Shown in pieces: positions 34,602 to 42,276 of a DNA stretch of 64,000 nucleotides. Positions within the stretch are counted from its first letter, which is position 1. The number at the start of each line of letters is the position of its first letter. The stretch is from Micromonospora citrea (GTDB lineage Bacteria > Actinomycetota > Actinomycetes > Mycobacteriales > Micromonosporaceae), in contig NZ_FMHZ01000002.1 in NCBI RefSeq assembly GCF_900090315.1, positions 248,001-312,000 of the forward strand, in the 5' to 3' direction. Below the pieces are notes generated by a model. That model was not told the DNA's origin, ran no database searches, and saw only the letters and a list, made by a program, of their open reading frames with translations. The translations under genes and the position numbers were made by a program.

Positions 34602-35900
34602 TTACCTGCGCTGGTCGACGATCCGCTGGGCCTCCTCGGCCGCCTGCTGGGGTGCGGTGCCACCGACCACCTTGACGCAGGCGCCCTCGACCGCGTTACG
34701 GATGTCCAGGTCGAGGAACTGGAACCGGGGAGCGAGCAGCGTCTTGCGGCTCAGCCAGGGCTGGGTGGCCTTGAGGTCGGCGTTGGTGTAGTCGACCCCC
34801 TTGACCGTGAGGTGCTGGGCGGTGGCGTTGGCGTAGGTGGCGGCGTTGGCCGGGTCGCTGAGGAAGTCCAGCCAGGCCAGCGCGGCCGGCTGCACGTCGG
34901 ACTTGGCGTTCACGCCGAGGATGAACGTGGCGTTGTAGACACCCTCGTTGCGGGCCTTGTCCTTGCTGGTGGTGATCGGCGCGATGACGTTCATCGGGAA
35001 CTTCGCCCCGAGCGCGCGGACCGCGGCGAGGTGGTAGCTGCCGGTGGCGAGCATCGCGGCCTTGCCGGTGGCGAAGAGCTGCTGCGCCGGTTCCACCGCC
35101 GTGCCGGTCGGGCTCGGCTGGAAGTACGGGCGGAGCTGGGCGTACTGCTCCAGCGTCTTGAGGAACCAGTCATCGGTGCACTTCGCCTCGCCCCGCTCGA
35201 TCCTGGTGCACATGTCGTCGGTGGGCGCGTTGTTGGACACCATCGAGTTGAACAGCTGGCCGGCGTTGCCCGGCTCACCACCCGGCCAGGCGATCGGCAC
35301 CACGCCCTGGCCCTTGAGCTTCTCGCAGAGGGCGAGGAAGCCGTCCCAGTCGGCGGGCGCCTCGGTCACGCCGGCCCGCTCGAAGATGTCGGCGTTGTAC
35401 AGCGGCATCGGGAAGACCACCTGGTACGGCAGGCCGTACTGCTTGCCGTCCTGGGCGCCGGCCCGCAGCAGCCCCGGCTCGAACCGGCCGAGCAGTTCGG
35501 AGCCGGACAGGTCGGTGTAGACCTGCGCCTTGACGAAGTTCTCGAACTGGGCGCCCCGGAACGTGGCGAACGCGTCACCGACGTTGCCGCCGCGCAGCCG
35601 CTGCAACGCCTGGGCGTTGTAGTCGTTCGACGGCGCGATGTCCTGGGTGATCTTCGCGTCCGGGAACTTCGCGGTGAAGGAGGCCATCAGCTTGTCGAAC
35701 GTCTCCCGGTCCTCGCCGCGCCAGTGGGCGAAGGAGACCTCGCCGGTGGGCTTGCCGGTCTGGACGGCCTTCGGCGCGCCGGAACCGCCGCTGTCGCCGC
35801 CGGGGCCGGCGCACGCGGCGGTGGCGGCGGCCACGCCGGTCAGTCCGATCAGGCGGAACAGGTCACGGCGGCGGTAGGACGATCGGGGGTGGGTTGTCAT
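34602..35900 (-). CDS. Sugar ABC transporter substrate-binding lipoprotein (Tat-type)
   Basis: A 432-residue family 1 extracellular solute-binding protein. The N-terminus has a twin-arginine motif (Y-R-R-R-D-L-F-R-L-I-G) and a lipobox A-T-A-A-C, so it is a Tat-exported lipoprotein anchored after cleavage at Cys 30. The two-lobe sugar-binding fold is suggested by the V-S-F-A-H-W start and the W-L-D-F-L-S-D-P-A-N-A-A segment near the end. It opens the transport part of the operon, 25 bases after the isomerase gene, and is expected to bind the sulfosugar glycoside outside the cell. Confidence 0.93.
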   Translation of the reverse strand: MTTHPRSSYRRRDLFRLIGLTGVAAATAACAGPGGDSGGSGAPKAVQTGKPTGEVSFAHWRGEDRETFDKLMASFTAKFPDAKITQDIAPSNDYNAQALQRLRGGNVGDAFATFRGAQFENFVKAQVYTDLSGSELLGRFEPGLLRAGAQDGKQYGLPYQVVFPMPLYNADIFERAGVTEAPADWDGFLALCEKLKGQGVVPIAWPGGEPGNAGQLFNSMVSNNAPTDDMCTRIERGEAKCTDDWFLKTLEQYAQLRPYFQPSPTGTAVEPAQQLFATGKAAMLATGSYHLAAVRALGAKFPMNVIAPITTSKDKARNEGVYNATFILGVNAKSDVQPAALAWLDFLSDPANAATYANATAQHLTVKGVDYTNADLKATQPWLSRKTLLAPRFQFLDLDIRNAVEGACVKVVGGTAPQQAAEEAQRIVDQRR

Positions 35901-35925
35901 GACTCATCTCCTCGGGACGGAGTCG

Positions 35926-37326
35926 TCACCATTCAACGACGGGGATGTTCAGCAGATCGGCGGCGGCCCGCAGCGCGGGTCGGACGTCCCGCCAGGCCAG
36001 CACCGTGTGGTGGGGGAAGCCGCCGGTGACCAGCCCGTGCACGAAGGCGGTGGCGTCGGTGTCGAGTCGGACGTCGGCGGTGTTGCCTTGGAACCGGTTG
36101 ACCGCCGGCAGGGACTCGCCGGCGGCGATCAGGAGCCGCAGCCCGTCGCCGGACGGCTCCTCCGTCAGTCGTGCCATGATCACCGGGCCGGTACGCAGGC
36201 TGAAGTTGCCCGCCACCCCGATCCGGCGGTTGCAGTGCACGTCCTGGGTCGCCTGGGCCGGGTCGGCGGCCAGGCTGGTCGCCGCGGATCCGCAGTGCCA
36301 CAGTCGGACCACGTTGGTGGCGGCGTCGAGGTCGACGGTGTCGACCAGGTAGGTGGTGCCCGCGCCGAGCGCCTCCAGCAACAGCATCGTCACCGCGCCG
36401 TAGACGTCGCGCTCGCAGACGGTCGGGGTGCCCTCGTCGGCCAGCCGGGACAGCGACGAGCACGGGCACACACCGAGCCGGCTGGGAAACTCCGGCCAGC
36501 AGCGCACCGCCACCGCGGCGAGGGAGTCCTGGGCGGTCCAGTCCCGCATCGCGCAGGTGACCGCGGCGTGCCGTGCCACCTCCGTGGGATCGAGACCGGC
36601 GAGGCTGGGCCGGGCCGCGGTCACCGCCGCCAGCTCGGCCGCCCGCTGCGGCTCGCCGACCGCGCCGATCCGCTCGAAGGCGGCGTCCACGGTCAGCGGG
36701 GCGACGTCGAGGCCGAACAGACGGTCCAGCAGGGCCGGGTCGTACTCGCTCGGGGTGAACCCGGGGGGCGCGTCGCCGAGCAGGCCGACGCGCCGCCCCC
36801 GCAGCGTGGCCAGGGCGCGTTCGGCGTCCGCGCGGTCGCCGCGTTCCCGCTGGTGGTCCGGTTGCGGCGGCGCCGGCGGCAGCTCACCGGCCAGCGCGCG
36901 GCGCAGCGCCTCGCGGACCTGCGGCTCGTCGGGGTCGCCGTAGAGCAGGCGCACCTGCGCGCCGGCGCCGACCAGCGCGTGGCCGAAGAGGTTGGCTCCG
37001 CACAGCGAGTTGAGCCAGAGCCGGTCGCCGACCGGGCCGGGCTCCCGGAAGGACCAGAGCAGCACCGGCCGGTCCAGGTCGCGGTAGAGCGCCAGCGCCG
37101 GGGACGCGTCGGAGAACGAGGCGCAGACGTTGACGACGAGGTCGGCGTCCGGATCGACGAAGCGGGCCGCGTCGGCCACGTCCTCGGGGGTCATCACCAG
37201 GTCCGTCGGGCCGGCGACGGTGGCGCCGAGTTCGGTCAGCAGTGCGCGGGCCTGCTCCGCCCGCTGCCGGGCCACGTCGACCACGAAGGTCGGGCGGGCG
37301 GTGGGCACCATCACGACGCGGGGCAT
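35926..37326 (-). CDS. L-fucose/L-arabinose isomerase-family protein, candidate sulfoquinovose isomerase
   Basis: A 466-residue protein of the fucose isomerase fold (R-P-T-F-V-V-D-V near the start, a D-L-V-V-N-V-C segment, and a C-terminal G-N-F-S and P-V-I-M-A-R-L region). Enzymes of this fold interconvert aldoses and ketoses with a divalent metal. It lies between a YihT-like aldolase and the sugar transporter, exactly where an aldose-ketose isomerase for sulfoquinovose to sulfofructose is needed. As I recall, a fucose-isomerase-family SQ isomerase has been reported in an actinobacterial sulfoglycolysis variant. The ATG at 37326 is used; the GTG two codons earlier overlaps the aldolase stop. 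Confidence 0.75.
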   Translation of the reverse strand: MPRVVMVPTARPTFVVDVARQRAEQARALLTELGATVAGPTDLVMTPEDVADAARFVDPDADLVVNVCASFSDASPALALYRDLDRPVLLWSFREPGPVGDRLWLNSLCGANLFGHALVGAGAQVRLLYGDPDEPQVREALRRALAGELPPAPPQPDHQRERGDRADAERALATLRGRRVGLLGDAPPGFTPSEYDPALLDRLFGLDVAPLTVDAAFERIGAVGEPQRAAELAAVTAARPSLAGLDPTEVARHAAVTCAMRDWTAQDSLAAVAVRCWPEFPSRLGVCPCSSLSRLADEGTPTVCERDVYGAVTMLLLEALGAGTTYLVDTVDLDAATNVVRLWHCGSAATSLAADPAQATQDVHCNRRIGVAGNFSLRTGPVIMARLTEEPSGDGLRLLIAAGESLPAVNRFQGNTADVRLDTDATAFVHGLVTGGFPHHTVLAWRDVRPALRAAADLLNIPVVEW

Positions 37327-37328
37327 GG

Positions 37329-38216
37329 TCACCGCTCCCCCATCGCGGCGTCGACCACGTCGCCGAGGCGACGCAACCGCGCGACGGCGTGGGTGGCCAA
37401 CTCGGTCTCCAGGTCGGTGGCGCCGATGCAGGACGCCCAGACGGCGCGTCCGGCCAGGAACCCGGAGGCGCCCTCGGCACAGGCCAGCCGGACCGCCTCG
37501 GGGAAGACGTCCTCGGGGACCCCGGAGGAGAGCACCACCCAGGGGCTGGCCACGGTCTCGGTGATCCGCGAGCAGCGGCGCCGGATCTCGTCGGGGTCGC
37601 CCTGGCCGCGCAGCGGCACCTCGGCCTTGTACAGGTCGGCGCCGAGCGAGCCGAGTTCGGCGGCGGCGGCCAGCACGCCCTCGTCCCAGTCCCAGGCGCG
37701 GCCGTCGAGCGGCCGGCGGGAGACGGGCTCGACGATGCTGATCAGGCCGGCGCGCCGGCACCGGTCGACGAACTCCTCCACCATCGCGATCCGGGGGCCG
37801 GGGTCGGTGTCGGGCCGGTAGAGCACCAGCAGTTTCTGCGCCACGGCACCCTGCTCCCGGACCCGCTCGGGCACCACGTCGGGGTCGATGTCGACCTCGC
37901 CGACGAGCTCTCCGTGGGCGGTGTGGAACCGGTCGGCGGCCGCGATGAGGGCGCAGCCGGGAGCGACCGCCCGCTCGGCGACCACCCGGTCGAAGGCGAA
38001 CTGTCGGTCGACCAGCACGGCGGAGGCGTACGGGGTCAGGATGCGGGCCGCGGCGAGCTTGAAGGCGGTCACCTGCTCGTCGCTGACGGGCTCCGCCTGG
38101 TGCTCGGCGAACATGGCCCGCATCGCCTCGCGCTGGTCGATGGCGAGCATGGCGTACCCACCCGAGGGTCGGCGCAGCACGGACAGGTCCGGTGCGGTGG
38201 TGGGTCCTGAGCTCAC
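37329..38216 (-). CDS. yihT: YihT-like sulfofructose-1-phosphate aldolase
   Basis: A 295-residue class I aldolase splitting 6-deoxy-6-sulfofructose 1-phosphate to dihydroxyacetone phosphate and sulfolactaldehyde. It matches E. coli YihT as I remember it in many blocks: S-G-G-Y-A-M-L-A-I-D-Q-R-E-A-M-R, P-Y-A-S-A-V-L-V-D, I-V-E-P-V, the Schiff-base segment G-A-D-L-Y-K197-A-E, L-S-S-G-V and G-A-S-G-F-L-A-G-R-A-V-W. LacD-type tagatose bisphosphate aldolases are relatives, but the close YihT matches favour a sulfosugar. The GTG start overlaps the kinase stop. Confidence 0.87.
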   Translation of the reverse strand: MSSGPTTAPDLSVLRRPSGGYAMLAIDQREAMRAMFAEHQAEPVSDEQVTAFKLAAARILTPYASAVLVDRQFAFDRVVAERAVAPGCALIAAADRFHTAHGELVGEVDIDPDVVPERVREQGAVAQKLLVLYRPDTDPGPRIAMVEEFVDRCRRAGLISIVEPVSRRPLDGRAWDWDEGVLAAAAELGSLGADLYKAEVPLRGQGDPDEIRRRCSRITETVASPWVVLSSGVPEDVFPEAVRLACAEGASGFLAGRAVWASCIGATDLETELATHAVARLRRLGDVVDAAMGER

Positions 38217-39154
38217 AGGTCTTCCTCCTGTCGATCGGGTAGGACACCGTCCAGGGCGGACAGCACCTCTGCGTGGTTCGGGATGGCCGAGCGGCCGTCG
38301 ATCCCACGGCAGGACAGCGCGGCGGCGACGTTGGCGTAGCGCAGGCACTGCGTCAGGGGCAGGTCGCGGACCCACGCCGCCAGCAGAGCGCCGTGGAAGA
38401 CGTCCCCGGCGCCGAGCGTGCTCACCACGTCGACCGGCAGGCCGGCGGCCTCCACCGGTGGGTACCCGGCCCGGGCGGCCACCGAGCCCTCGGCGCCCCG
38501 GGTGGCGACCACGGTCCGCGCGCCCTCGGCCAGCGCCCGGCCGAGCAGGTCGGCCACCGGCAGCGACCCGTGGCGGGCGGCCAGTGCCTCGACGGTGGGC
38601 ACGTACAGGTCGACGTCGGCCAGCCGCAGGTCGGCGATCGGGTTGCCGCCGTCGACCGAGACGCGGGGCCGGGCGGCGGCCGGGAGTTGGTCGAGCAGGG
38701 CCCGGGCCACCGGCCACCCGCGGTGGTCGACGTGCACCCAGCCGGCGCCGGTGAGCCGGTCCAGCAGCGCCGGGTCGGCACCGAGGCTCAGGGCTGGCAC
38801 CGGGCGGGTGCAGATGGCCCGGGTGGCCCGGGAGCGGTCGATGACCACGACGCTGGCCTGGGACGGCTGCCCGGGCACGACGCGTACCCCCGTGGTGTCC
38901 ACGCCCTCGGCGCGCAGCCCGGCGACGATCCGCTCCCCCTCGTCGTCGTCGCCGACCGCACCGACGAAGGCGGCCGGCACGCCGAGCCGGGCCGCGGCGA
39001 CGGCGGCGGTGGCAGCCGGGCCGCCGCCGGCGTACCGGACGGCGGCGGCGACCTGGCGTTCGTCCGGCTCCGGGAAGCGATCGACGAGCGTGATCGCGTC
39101 GAAGGTCGCGGCGCCGACGAACACGATCGGGGGTCGTGACGTGCTGCTCGCCAT
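38213..39154 (-). CDS. yihV: YihV-like PfkB-family sulfofructose kinase
   Basis: A 313-residue ribokinase-fold kinase. The segment G-G-G-P-A-A-T-A-A-V-A-A-A-R-L-G matches E. coli YihV as I recall it, and the ATP/anion-hole motif reads T-L-G-A-G-D-V-F-H-G-A with the catalytic Asp. It would phosphorylate 6-deoxy-6-sulfofructose at O1 before the adjacent aldolase. The ATG at 39154 has GGAGG 5 bases upstream; a TTG 15 bases earlier is less likely. It is the first gene of the operon, divergent from the DeoR regulator. Other PfkB sugar kinases are the alternative, but the aldolase next door supports the call. Confidence 0.85.
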   Translation of the reverse strand: MASSTSRPPIVFVGAATFDAITLVDRFPEPDERQVAAAVRYAGGGPAATAAVAAARLGVPAAFVGAVGDDDEGERIVAGLRAEGVDTTGVRVVPGQPSQASVVVIDRSRATRAICTRPVPALSLGADPALLDRLTGAGWVHVDHRGWPVARALLDQLPAAARPRVSVDGGNPIADLRLADVDLYVPTVEALAARHGSLPVADLLGRALAEGARTVVATRGAEGSVAARAGYPPVEAAGLPVDVVSTLGAGDVFHGALLAAWVRDLPLTQCLRYANVAAALSCRGIDGRSAIPNHAEVLSALDGVLPDRQEEDL

Positions 39155-39216
39155 CCGAACCTCCGCCAAGCGTTTCTGCTGGTCAAGGGCGGTAGGGTGA
39201 CTGACACCACCACCGC

Positions 39217-39258
39217 GGTGTTAAAAACAAAACACATGGGTGTTCGGAAGTCAACACC
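39217..39258 (-). promoter_or_regulatory. Twin operator and -35 of the sulfosugar operon
   Basis: Two inverted repeats of the same geometry, GGTGTT-N8-AACAC(A/C), lie at 39217-39236 and 39239-39258, centres 22 bp apart (two helix turns). They lie in the most AT-rich part of the gap between the operon and its divergent DeoR regulator. A TTGACT -35-like hexamer for the operon (minus strand, 39249-39254) lies inside the second repeat. A repressor bound here would block transcription. Confidence 0.6.
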
Positions 39259-39516
39259 TCTGATGTAGGCTCAGCGTCGATCCGGGGGCGGCGCGGGCCG
39301 ACACCGGATCGGGAGGCGGGGGATGACGAGAGCACGGACGGCGGAGCCCGGGGCACGCCGCGGCACACGCGACGGTCGATGCGTCCGCAAGCGAGGCTCG
39401 GCCGTAGAGTTGGAGTCCCCGCGGTCGCACCGGCGCCCGACACGCCCGCCCCGGTCCACAGGGCGGCCACACGGGCCCGGCACAGCGACGCAGACGACCG
39501 CGACGAGGAGAGGGCG

Positions 39517-40311
39517 GTGGCGGTGACGAGCGAGGTGGCCACGCCGACGAGCGCGGCGGCGCGGCGTCAGGCGATCATGCGACGCCTGCACACCACCGGC
39601 TTCGCCTCCATCACCGACCTGAGTCAGCTGTTCGGCGTCTCCGACATGACGATCCGGCGCGACCTGAAGCGGTTGTCGGAGACCGGCGAGTTGCGGGTGG
39701 TCCACGGTGGAGCGAGCCTGCCGCACGGCACCCTGCGCACAGCCAGCTTCGCCAGCCGGGCCGGGCAGGAGGCGGAGAGCAAACGACGCATCGCCGAGCG
39801 GGCCGCGACCCTGATCGAACGCAACGCGACCGTCGCCGTCGACGCGGGCACCACCGCGTACGAGCTGGCCACCCACCTGCCGCCCGGCTTCCAGGGCAGC
39901 GTCATCACCCACTCGATCCCCGTGCTGCAACACCTGCTCGGCCTGCCCGACGTGCAGGTCGTGGCCCTCGGTGGCCAACTCCTCGCGGACAGTCAGGCGC
40001 TGGTCGGTGAGATCACCGTCCGGTGCCTGGAGGGGCTGCACGCGGACGTCTTCTTCCTGGCCGCCGCGGCCATCAACGCCGGCGGCATCTACGTCGCCGC
40101 CGACGTGGAACGCCCCACCAAGCGTGCCCTGATCGACATCTGCGACCGGGTGGTCGTCCTCGCCGACCACACCAAGTTCGCCACCTCGGCCCCGATCCGA
40201 CTGGTCACGTTCGACCTGGTCGACATGGTGGTGACCGACCAGCCTCCGCCGCCGGCGGTGGCCGACGCGCTACGCGCGGCCGACGTGGAACTCATCGTCT
40301 GCGCCGGCTGA
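39517..40311 (+). CDS. DeoR-family regulator of the sulfosugar operon
   Basis: A 264-residue DeoR/GlpR repressor. The N-terminal helix-turn-helix (about residues 25-65) reads I-T-D-L-S-Q-L-F-G-V-S-D-M-T-I-R-R-D-L, followed by the V-H-G-G-A motif; the C-terminal sugar-phosphate sensor (about 85-250) has the D-A-G-T-T and H-S-I-P-V segments. It is divergent from the kinase gene and likely binds the twin repeats between them, released by a sulfosugar phosphate, as CsqR (YihW) does in E. coli. The GTG at 39517 is 6 bases after GGAG; another GTG two codons later is possible. Confidence 0.92.
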   Translation: MAVTSEVATPTSAAARRQAIMRRLHTTGFASITDLSQLFGVSDMTIRRDLKRLSETGELRVVHGGASLPHGTLRTASFASRAGQEAESKRRIAERAATLIERNATVAVDAGTTAYELATHLPPGFQGSVITHSIPVLQHLLGLPDVQVVALGGQLLADSQALVGEITVRCLEGLHADVFFLAAAAINAGGIYVAADVERPTKRALIDICDRVVVLADHTKFATSAPIRLVTFDLVDMVVTDQPPPPAVADALRAADVELIVCAG

Positions 40312-41013
40312 CGCGTCGAGTGCGGCCAGCACCAACGCCACACCGCCGGCCGCGTCGGCCGTTCCGAGTTCACGACCGTCTGCTGCCCTGACGAGATATC
40401 GCCCGTCCCGCAGCGGCTCCACGAAGGGACAGTCGTCGCTGTACGGAAGGCTCACGGTCCGGCTGAAGCGCAGCGTCCGGTGGCTGGTGTACGGCAGCAG
40501 CGCTCGCAGTCGCGGTTCGCGGAACGCGTGCGCGACGAACGGACGCAGGCGAGTCAGCTGGCGCGCCTGCGAAGGGTCTTCGTGGTACTGCCGCCATCGA
40601 TGGCCGATGGCCTCGGCGTCGCCGCGCTCGTACGCCTCGGCGAACCCGTCGGTGCGCAGGAACGGCCATGCCGAGACCAACTGGCGAAGGCGGACGCCCG
40701 ACTGCCAGGCGTGCATCGCCGCGGCGACGCCCGACAGTTCGACTGTCGTGCCCCGCGCCATGCCCACGCCTCGCGCCCGCAACCGCAGGCAGAAGGCTCG
40801 TTCGCCGATGCCCGTCACGACATCGGCGTCGCGTTCGACGCCGACGACTCTCGCCGCGACGTGCCGCCAGCCGGGCGAGGACACGTGGCGGGCCCGGCAG
40901 GCGAGACCGGCCGCGTCGAACTGGCCTTGCAGGGCCCGCCGGAGGTCGCCTGCCCGAGCGATGTCCGGGTACGGGACCGGGTCCGGCCCGGCCCGGCCGC
41001 GCTGGTCGGACAC
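40270..41013 (-). CDS. DUF6193-type protein, unknown function
   Basis: A 247-residue protein resembling the DUF6193 group (natural-product-associated proteins of actinomycetes). It has the A-A-M-H-A-W-Q-S-G segment, W-P-F-L-R near the middle and an L-P-Y-T-S-H-R-T-L-R-F-S-R pattern. It is tail-to-tail with deoR, overlapping it by 42 bases. The start is given as the GTG at 41013, without a clear ribosome-binding site. No catalytic motif is visible, and the function is unknown. Confidence 0.7.
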   Translation of the reverse strand: MSDQRGRAGPDPVPYPDIARAGDLRRALQGQFDAAGLACRARHVSSPGWRHVAARVVGVERDADVVTGIGERAFCLRLRARGVGMARGTTVELSGVAAAMHAWQSGVRLRQLVSAWPFLRTDGFAEAYERGDAEAIGHRWRQYHEDPSQARQLTRLRPFVAHAFREPRLRALLPYTSHRTLRFSRTVSLPYSDDCPFVEPLRDGRYLVRAADGRELGTADAAGGVALVLAALDASAGADDEFHVGRA

Positions 41014-41120
41014 ACGTCAATCATGCTCGCCCACGCCGAGCGGTGGCCCGGGCAGGGGTTGCCGCCGGGGTGGCTCGATACGACCGGTCGAGCCGGAACG
41101 AGTCGGCACAACTGCGGGGA

Positions 41121-41501
41121 CTATCCTTCGCGGGCCTGAGTCACACCGAGAATGTTGCCCTCGCTGTCCTTGAACCAGGCACCGCGCATCGTCGGAAACT
41201 CCGCGACGCCGTTGACTGTCTTGAGGCCCGGGAGATCATACTCTTCGAACGTCACGCCGCGCCTCCGGAGATCCGCCATCTCGGCGTCGAGGTCGGCGAC
41301 CAGCCAGGCCGCCAGCGTGTGGGGCGCCTGCCCGGCGTTTGACGTGGGATAGACGAAGAACCGCGTTCCACCGGACTCGAAATGGACCGCGTCCTCGGCT
41401 TCCTGCGACACGGCCAGGCCCAGCGTCTCACGATAGAAACGCTTGGCCCGCTCCATGTCGCTCGCGGGAATGGCCGCCTGCGCCGGTGCGTCTGCCAACA
41501 T
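41121..41501 (-). CDS. VOC-family (glyoxalase-like) protein
   Basis: A 126-residue vicinal oxygen chelate protein. The pattern I-P-A-S-D-M-E-R-A-K-R-F-Y-R-E-T-L-G-L opens the first half, and W-F-K-D-S-E-G-N-I-L-G ends the second. It may be a dioxygenase, lyase or binding protein. The ATG at 41501 has GAGG 8 bases upstream. It stands alone; the long frame continuing upstream is not coding, as judged by the lack of conserved text. Confidence 0.88.
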   Translation of the reverse strand: MLADAPAQAAIPASDMERAKRFYRETLGLAVSQEAEDAVHFESGGTRFFVYPTSNAGQAPHTLAAWLVADLDAEMADLRRRGVTFEEYDLPGLKTVNGVAEFPTMRGAWFKDSEGNILGVTQAREG

Positions 41502-41531
41502 GTTGCTCACCTCGTGCGACAGCGTAATCCC

Positions 41532-42276
41532 CGCCGGGGCGGCAAGCTTCCGCTTTGCCCCACATCGTCGCCTGGCGCACACCGCTCGCCCGGTACGCCC
41601 GCCAGGAACCTGTGGACGCCCGGTCGTGGCAGCGGCGCCCTCTCGCCTCGGTGACGCCGGTCGTGGCAGCGGCGCCCTCGCGCCTCGGTGACGGCGGAGA
41701 CGCGCTGCCACGCGCCTCGCGATCGGCAGCGCTGACGGCAACGGGTGGCGGGTGATGCCCACCCGCCGCATCGGAGAGGTCCTCGGGACCGGCCTGTCGA
41801 ATCCATGCCCGGCAGTTCGGCATGGCATCAGATTGGATTCGCCGGCCACGCGCCCCGGCTCCCCTGCGCCCCCTCCGGAATATGACGATCGCATGACGGA
41901 ACCTCACGATCTCATGACGTTTCTCAATCGCGGTCGTCATATTCGCACGATCGGCCACAACGGACCTACCAGTCCGCAGGGCCGGCGAAAAACCGGCACA
42001 AAAGCTTCATGATCGCCTGAATCAGTCCCGTCTGTGAGCGGCGAACCTGCTCCGCCTGCGCACACACGTCCGAATTCACAGCCCCGGGCGCGCATATTCC
42101 TGTGGTCAATTCCACAGTTCCTCAGGTTGCGACTGGAATCCCGCCGATGACGTCGGTAGGTTCTCGGGCCAGCCCTTGCGGTGCGATGAATGTGACCGAT
42201 GTTGATATCGACGGACGAGACACGAAGATGTGACCGCCGGCGCGATCCGCCAGCGGTCGTTATCGGAGAGGGGATC
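41532..42276. other. Long non-coding gap with short repeats
   Basis: About 745 bases without a supported gene. It holds a 37-bp-period tandem repeat (41621-41693) and an inverted repeat CTGTGG-N6-CCACAG at 42100-42117, about 160 bases before the betaine transporter operon and a possible operator for it. The open frames crossing it lack ribosome-binding sites and family resemblance. Confidence 0.5.
41621..41693. repeat. Two-copy tandem repeat, 37-bp period
   Basis: The 36-base unit at 41621-41656 recurs at 41658-41693 with one mismatch (T to G). It lies upstream of the VOC gene and shows no similarity to CRISPR repeats, as there are only two copies and a single-base gap. Confidence 0.85.

Noticed and set aside
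39323..39526. 67-codon frame with a good ribosome-binding site before deoR
   Set aside because: The text is Arg, Thr and Pro-rich without recognisable features; GGGAGG before the ATG may be chance. It could be a leader ORF, but I cannot support it as a gene.
41621..41693. CRISPR array
   Set aside because: Only two copies separated by one base, with no spacers and no cas genes in the window.
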